This document shows, one piece after another, positions 1 to 5,281 of a stretch of DNA of 8,203 bases. Position 1 is the stretch's first letter, and every line of letters starts with the position of its first letter. Both the position numbers and the translations under genes were made by a program. The notes under the pieces are model-generated. The model made no database searches, was not told where the DNA came from, and saw nothing but the letters and a program-made list of their open reading frames with translations. The stretch spans positions 1-8,203 of the forward strand of contig JAGWRJ010000719.1 of assembly GCA_028869725.1 (NCBI GenBank). Reading direction: 5' to 3'. This DNA is from Alphaproteobacteria bacterium (GTDB lineage: Bacteria > Pseudomonadota > Alphaproteobacteria > Micropepsales > Micropepsaceae).

Positions 1-534
1 CAGCTCCTCCTTGCCCGGGAGCTGGATGGCTACATCATTCCATTCCGTTGCCGTAACGAGCAGGGGGCCGGAGGCAATGTCGCTGAAGGAGGTGGCCAAG
101 GCCGTCTTTGCCGCGACGTCATCCTCGGGTGCCACGATTTCTCCCATGACCTCCCAGCCATCGACATCCTCCGCAACCTGATCAGGCTGGCCGTACTCAT
201 CCCTTGCTGCGGTATGAGTCGACGCCTGCTTCAGGCTCTCCAGGTAAGCCCCGACATCAAGGTTTTGATGGAGCCGCGCGTGATCAAGGGCACTCAAACC
301 TTGGGGATCTGTGGCTTCAACATCACATCCATACCTCACAAGAAGCGAGCAGACGTCGACATCCCCCTTGATGGCTGCGTGCATCAGAAGTGACAGGCCG
401 CGTGAGTCCCGCAGCTCTACCTCGCCGCCGCCCTCAAGATGGTCACGAACGACCTCGACATCACCTTGGGAAACCGCCAGGCGAAGCAATGGCTTGATGG
501 GCGGGTAGGCCTGCACTGCGATCACCCGAGCCAT
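1..534 (-). CDS. Ankyrin-repeat protein, C-terminus beyond the left edge
   Basis: A frame open without stop from the ATG at 534 to the window edge gives 178 residues. An in-frame TGA lies seven codons upstream and no other start lies between, so this ATG is the likely start; AGGG about 8-9 nt before it is a weak ribosome site. Residues 13-100 form about three ankyrin units: a first with VSQGDVEVVRDHL, a second DSRGLSLLMHAAIKGDVDV, and a degenerate third DPQGLSALDHARLHQNLDV. Residues 120-178 are acidic and contain GWEVMGEI and a TATEWNDVAIQLP stretch. I faintly recall similar Trp-rich acidic tails after ankyrin repeats in proteins with a sigma-like C-terminus encoded near methyltransferase/Vsr genes, but this is memory and not shown here. 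It lies downstream of, and probably in one operon with, the methyltransferase. Ankyrin repeats bind proteins, so an adaptor or regulatory role is likely; no catalytic motif is visible. Confidence 0.75.
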   Translation of the reverse strand, partial: MARVIAVQAYPPIKPLLRLAVSQGDVEVVRDHLEGGGEVELRDSRGLSLLMHAAIKGDVDVCSLLVRYGCDVEATDPQGLSALDHARLHQNLDVGAYLESLKQASTHTAARDEYGQPDQVAEDVDGWEVMGEIVAPEDDVAAKTALATSFSDIASGPLLVTATEWNDVAIQLPGKEEL

Positions 535-652
535 TCCATGCCCTGAAGCAGGTCACCAGCGGCGTACACCGAATCCTTTGCCCTGCTGGAACGATCCAGG
601 CTCCAAATCCTTGCCAAGTACATCCAACATCCCCCTGTACTACAACACTTCG
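535..652. other. Short gap between methyltransferase and ankyrin gene
   Basis: These 118 bases contain no convincing open frame, hairpin terminator or promoter on either strand. A readthrough transcript from the methyltransferase into the ankyrin gene is the simplest reading. Confidence 0.4.
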
Positions 653-2260
653 CTATGCCAACTTCAGGATCGACCAGACCACCTTGGCGATCTGCCGGGC
701 AATCAGCGGCGGAACCGCGTTGCCGACCTGCACATACTGCTGGGTGCGGTTGCCCAGGAACAGGTAGTCATCAGGAAAGCTTTGTAACCTGGCCGCTTCT
801 CGCACCGTGAGACTGCGACACTGGGTGGCATCCCAGTGGATGAACGCGTGCCCGTCCTTGGAAAGATGACTCGTCACGGTGTTTGAAGGAAGGTCCTTCA
901 TCTGCACACGGAATCGATCCGCAAAATCTCCTGACGCCCAATTGACATGATCCGGTGCGAGCTCCATGGGGAAGTCCTCGCTGGAAGGTGAGCGTTCGTG
1001 GACTTTGGCAAAGGCTGCGCTAAACAGGTAGCGACCAAGATCCGATGGCATGTGGTTGCGTGTTTCGTGATTGAGCACCACATCTTGGGCCGGATGGCGC
1101 AGCCACTTGGCCAAGGGGCTGGTTTCCTTGGTGTAGTTGATTGAGCGGCGGGGCAGCGTGTGATCCGGCACGAGTGCCTTGAGCTCGCTGGTGATCGCGG
1201 ATCGATGGCCGCGCAGGGCCTTCACGACACGATCCCTTTCTTCAGCCACGACTTTCATCCATTGGTCCGGGCCATCCGGTTGGCGACTCAAGCCGCTCCG
1301 CAGTTTTGGGAGGCCTGCCAACGCCTTTTCGATCGACTCGCGGGTACCTCTTGTATCCAGCCCGGGCACCTTCGCAACGCCAGGACCAACGAGATCCTCA
1401 CGGACCCCCATGATGATGACCCTGTGTCTGGCTTGGGCGATGCCGTGGTTCTCGCACCGGATGATGAACTCCCCGGGGTTCCCGGCGACACGCTCCGCTG
1501 TCCGTTCCTGCCCACTTTCGGCATCGACATGGATGGGCAGGAGTACGTACCGCTTGCTCTGGCCACTGGATGACGCGGAGCCTGCCAAGGCCGCCGCCGG
1601 GTCATGCAGATCCCGCACGATGGCATCGAACATCTCATTCTTGCCGACCCTGGATGTCAGGATCCCCTTCACGTTCTCCATGATGAAGATCGCGGGGGAA
1701 TACCCGGCAAGGATTCCCAAGTATTGTTTGTAAAGGAAGTGCTTGGTGCTGCCCTTGGTGCGAAAGCTCCGATCCTTGCTTTGCCTCGAACGACCAACCA
1801 AGGAATAGGCTTGGCACGGTGGCCCGCCGATGAGGATGATCTCCTTGTACCGATCCCTCACTCCATCGATCCGCTCGAACAAGATTCGGTTGTGCTCGTC
1901 CAGTCCGAGAGTCAGATTCAGTGCCTCGCGCGACGCCTCTTCCCATAGGGCCTTCCACTTCCCGCCACCAAAGTAATCCGGTGGACACGGTGCGCCCCCC
2001 TTGGCCACCCTGCGCAGGTACTCGAAGTATTCTGGTGGCGGGGCGCCCTCCTGGCGACACAGGAGTCGGTAGAAGGCGCGCAGGCGCAGGGTGTCATGGG
2101 CCGAAGCCTCCATCTCTGCGCTGATGGCAAGTTCGAACGGGTGGTTTCCCGAGCCCGGCCGAGTCTCAAGGCTGCTGAATCCCTCGCCCAGCCCTCCCGG
2201 GCCTGCGAAGATGTCAATGACTCCGATGGCGTCGCTGTTGCGGTTGCTTGCTGCTGACAA
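653..2260 (-). CDS. DNA (cytosine-5) methyltransferase, Dcm-like
   Basis: This 535-residue enzyme transfers a methyl group from S-adenosylmethionine to C5 of cytosine in a specific DNA site. All hallmark motifs are present in order: motif I VIDIFAGPGGLGEG (residues 14-27, AdoMet binding), motif IV GGPPCQ (145-150, nucleophile Cys149), motif VI ENV (195-197), motif VIII QARHR (276-280), motif IX around REAARLQSFPDD (487-498) and motif X QVGNAVPP (511-518). The region between VIII and IX (about 200 residues) should hold the target recognition domain. Between motifs I and IV lie about 120 residues, roughly double the usual spacing, with an extra aromatic and charged segment (60-130). The only start available is TTG at 2260: the frame upstream is open to a TGA near 2320 but has no ATG or GTG. 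No good ribosome site precedes it, so translation may be weak. The neighbour Vsr supports a C5 enzyme; no cognate restriction endonuclease is visible. The target site cannot be read from the sequence. Confidence 0.95.
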   Translation of the reverse strand: MSAASNRNSDAIGVIDIFAGPGGLGEGFSSLETRPGSGNHPFELAISAEMEASAHDTLRLRAFYRLLCRQEGAPPPEYFEYLRRVAKGGAPCPPDYFGGGKWKALWEEASREALNLTLGLDEHNRILFERIDGVRDRYKEIILIGGPPCQAYSLVGRSRQSKDRSFRTKGSTKHFLYKQYLGILAGYSPAIFIMENVKGILTSRVGKNEMFDAIVRDLHDPAAALAGSASSSGQSKRYVLLPIHVDAESGQERTAERVAGNPGEFIIRCENHGIAQARHRVIIMGVREDLVGPGVAKVPGLDTRGTRESIEKALAGLPKLRSGLSRQPDGPDQWMKVVAEERDRVVKALRGHRSAITSELKALVPDHTLPRRSINYTKETSPLAKWLRHPAQDVVLNHETRNHMPSDLGRYLFSAAFAKVHERSPSSEDFPMELAPDHVNWASGDFADRFRVQMKDLPSNTVTSHLSKDGHAFIHWDATQCRSLTVREAARLQSFPDDYLFLGNRTQQYVQVGNAVPPLIARQIAKVVWSILKLA

Positions 2261-2278
2261 GATCTGGACTCGGACGAT

Positions 2279-2764
2279 ATGGTTGATGTGATGAGTGTGG
2301 AAAAACGCTCGGCGCTGATGTCACGCGTCGGAGCGAAGAACACGGCACCCGAGATTGCTGTGAGGCAACGCCTTTGGCAATCAGGCTTTCGGTATCGCTT
2401 GCACGACAGCAAGCTTCCCGGCAAGCCGGATCTGATCCTTCCGAAGTGGCACGCGGTCATCTTCGTGCATGGCTGCTTCTGGCATCAACATGAAGGATGC
2501 CCCTACTTCCGCCTTCCCGCCACACGAACCGAATTTTGGGTTGAGAAGCTTCGCCGTAACAAGCAACGGGACGACGAAGTCACGACCTCCTTGCTCGAAA
2601 AAGGATGGCGCGTCGCTGTCGTCTGGGAATGTGCCATAAGGGCAAATGCCGAGTCCGCGGGCGACCTTCTCATGAAATGGCTTCGCCGCGGATCCACCCC
2701 GATAGAGGTATGGGGCGACAAGGCGAAGACTTGCCACTCTTCACCCATACGTGCCTCGACCTGA
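2279..2764 (+). CDS. vsr: Very short patch repair endonuclease Vsr
   Basis: A complete 161-residue Vsr, close to the usual family length of about 150 residues. It nicks DNA 5' of the thymine in T:G mismatches formed when 5-methylcytosine deaminates, so restoring C:G. The family features are all visible: an N-terminal MSRVGAKNTAPE segment (14-25), the catalytic aspartate in GKPDLILPK (Asp51), and HGCFWHQHEGC (64-74) with Cys66, Phe67, Trp68, His69 and His71. Cys66, His71, Cys74 and Cys118 (in VVWEC) match the structural zinc ligands, and His64 and His69 match active-site histidines. An EFW motif at 85-87 supplies a further conserved aromatic. The start at 2279 gives the usual short lead; ATG at 2291 is an alternative. 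Neither has a strong ribosome site. The gene is divergent from the methyltransferase, with 18 bp between starts, unlike the same-strand overlapping dcm-vsr of E. coli. Its stop converges on the integrase gene 74 bp away. Confidence 0.96.
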   Translation: MVDVMSVEKRSALMSRVGAKNTAPEIAVRQRLWQSGFRYRLHDSKLPGKPDLILPKWHAVIFVHGCFWHQHEGCPYFRLPATRTEFWVEKLRRNKQRDDEVTTSLLEKGWRVAVVWECAIRANAESAGDLLMKWLRRGSTPIEVWGDKAKTCHSSPIRAST

Positions 2765-2835
2765 TGCCCTTCAACAGCGTGCGCCCATGCAACGCCACTT
2801 CCTGGGCCAATCGCCATGACATGCCCTCCAACAGC
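2764..2835. repeat. Imperfect 15-bp direct repeat between vsr and int
   Basis: ATGCCCTTCAACAGC (2764-2778) recurs with one change as ATGCCCTCCAACAGC (2821-2835). The pair fills most of the convergent 74-bp gap after vsr and before the integrase stop. No terminator hairpin with a T-run was seen here. It may be a small tandem-duplication remnant or a scar at an old cargo-insertion boundary. Confidence 0.5.
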
Positions 2836-2838
2836 TGA

Positions 2839-3945
2839 TCAGCGCAGCCGCTTGGCGAGGTCGGCCGCATCCGGGTGGTAGTAGCGCAGCAACATGCGTG
2901 TGTCGCGGTGCCCGGTGATCTTGGCCAGCTCGTGGAGCTGAAACTTCCCCGCCAGCCGCGACGTTGCTTCATGACGCAGGTCATGAAAGCGCAGGTCGTT
3001 CAAGAAATCCGGATCGATGGACGCGCTCTCGCGCCTGCATTTGGCTTCATAAGCAGCGCGTGCGCGGTGCTGCGCCCGGTCGAAGGCCTGCGTGATACCG
3101 TCGGGGCGCATGGCAAAGACCCGGCCGCGTAGCTCAGCCGGCACGACAGGCTTCTTTCGACGCTTGGCCGGTGATTCGGGCAGTAACGCAGCCAGCGCGG
3201 CGACAGCCGCAGGCGAAAGCGGCACGTCGCGGCTGTTCCCATTCTTTGTTTCCGGGAGATGGGCCACTCGTCGCTCAAGGTCGATGTGCTCCCATCGCAA
3301 AGCAGCGATCTCCCCGCGCCGCATTGCTGTCTCCACGGCCAAGGTAACGAGGGCCGGTAACATGGGTGATTCGCTGGCCTCAACGACGAGCGCAAGCTCA
3401 TCCTGCATTCGGCCGCGACGGTGGTTGGCTGCAGGGGGAGCTGTGACGATTCGGCGCGTGCGCGCATTGTTCGGGGAAGGCTTTCGCACCAGTTCAACAG
3501 GGTTCGCCAGACTCTCCATGCCCCACTCCTTCCTGGCCACGTTGAAGACATGGGAGAGCACGGCAAGACGGCGCAGCACGGTGGCTGGTGCGTATGTCTT
3601 CAGCCACTCGTCCCGCAGCACGGCTACATCGGCGCCCCGGATCGTCGCAACGGTTCGAACTGCCAACGGCGTGTCGCGCCAAGTCGCAAGCACGGAGCAC
3701 TCCTGCACGGAGCCACGCTTGCCGGGCACCACCTCACGCTCGTACCGATCGAGCAATTCCCGCAGGATGGTGGATTCGGCTTCGCTGCGATCCAGCCAGA
3801 CACCGCGGTTCATCTCCGACTCCACCAACGCCGCCCATGCTTCGGCTTCGCCCTTCGTGTCGAAGGTCTTGCTTTGCTTCGGCCAACCCAGCCGGCGCAC
3901 CTGCGCACGCCACTGGTGCGCCCCACGTCGTTGAATCGTCGCCAT
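2839..3945 (-). CDS. int: Tyrosine recombinase (site-specific integrase)
   Basis: A complete 368-residue phage/island integrase that inserts and excises the element by strand exchange at att sites. The ATG at 3945 is chosen because AGGAG sits 8 nt upstream; a longer frame back to a TTG at 3984 has no such support. Residues 1-50 look like an AP2-type arm-binding domain (WRAQVRRLGWPKQSKTF), 55-150 the SAM-like core-binding domain, and about 180-368 the catalytic domain. Catalytic residues are all visible: Arg209 in AMRRGEIAALRW, Lys234 in ETKNGNSRDVPL, His321 and Arg324 in FHDLRHEA, His346 in ITGHRD and the nucleophile Tyr355 in LLRYYH, nine residues later as in XerD. The gene reads away from the tRNA-derived att fragment, which is the likely target. 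Nothing looks broken, so the enzyme is probably active. Its leader holds TGTGCC repeats that may be its own arm sites. Confidence 0.96.
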   Translation of the reverse strand: MATIQRRGAHQWRAQVRRLGWPKQSKTFDTKGEAEAWAALVESEMNRGVWLDRSEAESTILRELLDRYEREVVPGKRGSVQECSVLATWRDTPLAVRTVATIRGADVAVLRDEWLKTYAPATVLRRLAVLSHVFNVARKEWGMESLANPVELVRKPSPNNARTRRIVTAPPAANHRRGRMQDELALVVEASESPMLPALVTLAVETAMRRGEIAALRWEHIDLERRVAHLPETKNGNSRDVPLSPAAVAALAALLPESPAKRRKKPVVPAELRGRVFAMRPDGITQAFDRAQHRARAAYEAKCRRESASIDPDFLNDLRFHDLRHEATSRLAGKFQLHELAKITGHRDTRMLLRYYHPDAADLAKRLR

Positions 3946-3953
3946 CGTCACAA

Positions 3954-3958
3954 CTCCT
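3954..3958 (-). promoter_or_regulatory. Ribosome binding site deciding the int start
   Basis: AGGAG on the minus strand lies 8 nt before the ATG at 3945. This favours that start over the TTG 13 codons upstream. Confidence 0.8.
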
Positions 3959-3965
3959 GACTCAG

Positions 3966-3982
3966 TGTGCCGAAATTGTGCC
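3966..3982 (+). repeat. Two TGTGCC repeats, 11-bp pitch, in the int leader
   Basis: TGTGCC occurs at 3966-3971 and again at 3977-3982, one helical turn apart and in the same orientation, each followed by an A-rich stretch. They lie between the int ribosome site and the att fragment. Spacing and place suit recombinase arm-type sites or an int operator. They resemble the TGTCCCC array on the other side of the att fragment, which has the same pitch. Confidence 0.45.
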
Positions 3983-4030
3983 AAAAAACGACGTAAAATA
4001 TATAAATTGTTGTTTTTATTGAATTAAAAT
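3983..4030 (-). promoter_or_regulatory. AT-rich int leader with a probable -10 element
   Basis: This stretch is strikingly AT-rich compared with its surroundings. On the minus strand a TATATT (3997-4002) could act as a -10 for int, but no good -35 stands 16-18 bp upstream. Transcription would start close to the att core, which is usual for integrases whose expression is tied to the state of the att site. Confidence 0.35.
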
Positions 4031-4080
4031 TTGCGTTCGCAATGCGAAGGTCGGGAGTTCGATCCTCCTCCGCTCCACCA
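4031..4080 (+). other. tRNA-Ala 3' fragment: attachment site core
   Basis: These 50 bases fit tRNA positions 27-76: anticodon stem 4031-4035/4043-4047 (with two G:U pairs), loop TTCGCAA with anticodon CGC at 4038-4040, U33 and A37 in place, variable AGGTC, T stem GGGAG/CTCCT around loop TTCGATC, acceptor strand CCGCTCC, then ACCA ending at 4080. T at position 70 would form the G3:U70 pair that marks tRNA-Ala. No D arm or 5' acceptor strand precedes; instead there is AT-rich DNA and the integrase leader. It is therefore not a functional tRNA but an att copy of a tRNA 3' end. The true homology may begin inside the anticodon arm (about 4036). Amino-acid identity is less sure than the tRNA origin. 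Confidence 0.8.
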
Positions 4081-4101
4081 AAAAACAAGCACTTACGAAC
4101 G

Positions 4102-4128
4102 AGGCCCGACAGACAATCGGGCCTTTTT
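4102..4128 (+). terminator. Rho-independent terminator after the tRNA fragment
   Basis: An 8-bp stem AGGCCCGA/TCGGGCCT with a 7-nt loop is followed by five T. It lies 21 bp after the CCA end, where a tRNA terminator is expected. It may thus be the native tRNA terminator displaced by insertion, or it may come with the right-hand element. Confidence 0.8.
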
Positions 4129-4138
4129 CGTATCTGAG

Positions 4139-4202
4139 TGTCCCCGTTTTGTCCCCGTTTTGTCCCCAAGCGTACCGCTTCTGCTGTCCCCAACCTGTCC
4201 CC
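4139..4202 (+). repeat. Five TGTCCCC repeats in 11-bp phase
   Basis: TGTCCCC occurs at 4139-4145, 4150-4156 and 4161-4167 (11-bp steps, TGTCCCCGTTT units) and again at 4185-4191 and 4196-4202 (11-bp step). All copies have the same orientation, on the same DNA face within each group, 59-122 bp from the att core. Such an array suits binding of a recombinase arm domain or excisionase. The function is inferred. Confidence 0.7.
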
Positions 4203-4304
4203 GGTACTTCCCGTGCCCAACTTTTTACAAGTTCCGCCGAGAACAACTCGAGCGCATGCACAAGACTGCATGTGCGGGGATCCGTGGCGGACCTTGGCAG
4301 CTTA

Positions 4305-4333
4305 TTGACACAATGATATTAGTAGCGTAAACT
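4305..4333 (+). promoter_or_regulatory. Sigma70-type promoter for the alpA operon
   Basis: A perfect -35 TTGACA (4305-4310), 17-bp spacer and -10 TAAACT (4328-4333, four of six matches) point at alpA. Transcription would start near 4340, leaving a leader of about 95 nt. Confidence 0.65.
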
Positions 4334-4370
4334 GACGCGGGATCGCGTGTAACCGCCACACACCGATCCT

Positions 4371-4398
4371 GGTGCATCCCATGTGCATGTGGTGCACC
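4371..4398. promoter_or_regulatory. GGTGCA repeats in the alpA leader, possible operator
   Basis: GGTGCA at 4371-4376 recurs at 4391-4396, where it is part of the palindrome GGTGCACC (4391-4398). The first copy can also pair with the TGCACC at 4393-4398. Position between promoter and alpA suggests an operator or a leader hairpin, but no known motif is matched. Confidence 0.3.
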
Positions 4399-4435
4399 TA
4401 CCCCCGCACGTGCAGTCGCCGATGAGGAATCATCA

Positions 4436-4696
4436 ATGCGACTGTTGACCATCTCTGACATTGCCCAGCGCGTCAGCTTCTCTAAGGCTACCGTCAAGCA
4501 CTGGGCTTATCGCCGCCGCCCCGCGCCGGCCGGCTTCCCAAATCCCATTCGGGTCGGCCGCTCCTTGCGGTGGCCCGATCTCGAAATCGATGCGTGGATT
4601 GCAAGCCTTGCTGGCATCGATCAAAAGCAAGAAGAGCCCACCAAACCTCGGCGCGGCCGTCCGCGCACGCAAAGCGACAAGCAGGTGGAGGGCTGA
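4436..4696 (+). CDS. AlpA-like transcriptional regulator
   Basis: An 86-residue protein of the AlpA/prophage CP4-57 regulatory family, small winged-helix DNA binders that control excision or mobile-element genes. The family pattern is clear: LLTISDIAQRVSFSKATVKHW (3-23) as the helix-turn-helix, the wing AGFPNPIRVGRSLRW (32-46) and the closing helix EIDAWIASL (50-58). GAGGA 7 nt upstream supports the ATG at 4436. The basic tail (60-86) carries PRRGRPR (71-77), which looks like an AT-hook core and is an addition to the usual short family length of about 60-70 residues. A good sigma70 promoter lies upstream and the next gene follows after 3 nt, so both form one operon. As the gene nearest the att fragment on this side, it could control excision of the element. 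Confidence 0.88.
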   Translation: MRLLTISDIAQRVSFSKATVKHWAYRRRPAPAGFPNPIRVGRSLRWPDLEIDAWIASLAGIDQKQEEPTKPRRGRPRTQSDKQVEG

Positions 4697-4699
4697 TGC

Positions 4700-5209
4700 A
4701 TGAACATGCATACCTCCATCTCATCTTCTGCCCAGCATCCGGATCGCGCGAGCGCCGCCGCGGCGGACTTCATTTTCAGCAGACATCAGCAGGCATACAT
4801 CGCTCATCTCGCTCGGCGGCTCCATGCGGATCGTGACGAAGTTCAGGCGGTTGGCTGGGAGCAAGCTTGCCGCCTTGCGCGCAACGGTCATGATTTGGCA
4901 ACGTCGGTAAAAAACTGGAAGCAGCGCGTCAATGATGCGGTCCGAGATGAGTGCGGGTACAGCACGCGCTTCTACGCCGATGGATCCCACTCCATCGAGA
5001 TCCAGGGCCGCACGCCGGAATCGCATCTCCTGGAGGCGGAGGCCAATGGGCAACCGAATGCGATCGGCAGTTGGCACCATGATGCTAACGATATTGTGCA
5101 GGCCACGCTCGATGCATCGACGCTTGCAAAGCAGATGCAGATCTCGATCCGCCATGCGCGCCGGTACGTCACGCGGTGGCACAACCAGAACGAAGTCAGC
5201 AACGACTGA
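4700..5209 (+). CDS. Unknown 169-aa protein, possible sigma-like/HTH regulator
   Basis: A complete frame with a strong ribosome site (GGAGGG, 7 nt before the ATG at 4700) that overlaps the end of alpA, so translation is probably coupled. I do not recognise a named family. Residues 28-84 are helical and charged (RHQQAYIAHLARRLHADRDE, WEQACRLARNG, VKNWKQRVNDAVRDE), a pattern that recalls region 2 of ECF-type sigma factors, where a polar helical bundle ends in a conserved RNA polymerase contact. Residues 137-162 (LDASTLAKQMQISIRHARRYVTRW) can form a helix-turn-helix like sigma region 4. Between them is a Gly/Ser-rich linker with acidic patches. No signal peptide, membrane segment or catalytic motif is seen. 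The pairing with alpA suggests a regulatory role in the element. Sigma likeness is an impression from spacing and composition, not a firm assignment. Confidence 0.75.
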   Translation: MNMHTSISSSAQHPDRASAAAADFIFSRHQQAYIAHLARRLHADRDEVQAVGWEQACRLARNGHDLATSVKNWKQRVNDAVRDECGYSTRFYADGSHSIEIQGRTPESHLLEAEANGQPNAIGSWHHDANDIVQATLDASTLAKQMQISIRHARRYVTRWHNQNEVSND

Positions 5210-5244
5210 TATGCAGCGCCATGGATGGCCGCACTGGCCTGAAA

Positions 5245-5272
5245 GGCGGGGCTCGCACGTGCGGGCCCCGCC
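5245..5272. terminator. Strong palindromic hairpin closing convergent genes
   Basis: The 28 bases form a 14-bp inverted repeat with one T:G wobble and CACGTG at its centre. It stands between the plus-strand operon (stop at 5209) and the minus-strand pseudogene tail (stop at 5282). On the minus strand it is followed by TTT; on the plus strand no T-run follows. A bidirectional, mostly stem-driven terminator is likely. Confidence 0.6.
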
Positions 5273-5281
5273 ACGCCGTGA

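Larger units (their letters stand above)
1..4080. mobile_element. Integrase end of a tRNA-borne genomic island (partial)
   Basis: Seen: a complete tyrosine recombinase gene begins 85 bp from a tRNA 3' fragment that ends in CCA, and the genes behind it (ankyrin protein, C5 methyltransferase, Vsr) are typical island cargo. Known: tyrosine recombinases of islands commonly insert into tRNA 3' ends and leave a copy of the 3' end at the far border. Because the fragment reads on the plus strand, the intact tRNA gene for this element should lie to the left, outside the window. The left limit is not visible. The right limit is inferred to be the att core at 4031-4080. Confidence 0.6.

Noticed and set aside
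1160..1733. Plus-strand open frames opposite the methyltransferase
   Set aside because: The minus-strand methyltransferase shows all family motifs through this interval; the plus frames show none.
3092..3934. 280-aa plus-strand open frame
   Set aside because: It lies opposite the integrase, is Ser/Arg/Thr-rich with no family pattern, and arises from the reverse frame of a GC-rich gene.
3946..3984. TTG at 3984 as the integrase start
   Set aside because: The ATG at 3945 has AGGAG at ideal spacing, and the 13 extra residues would overlap the TGTGCC repeats.
4031..4080. Functional tRNA-Ala gene
   Set aside because: The D arm and the 5' acceptor strand are missing; upstream is AT-rich element DNA, so only a 3' fragment is present.
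3948..4271. Minus-strand open frames across the att fragment (containing EEDRTPDLRIANA or RRRIELPTFALR)
   Set aside because: These are translations of the reverse strand of a tRNA 3' end, a common source of false protein calls; they have no ribosome site and end in the int leader.
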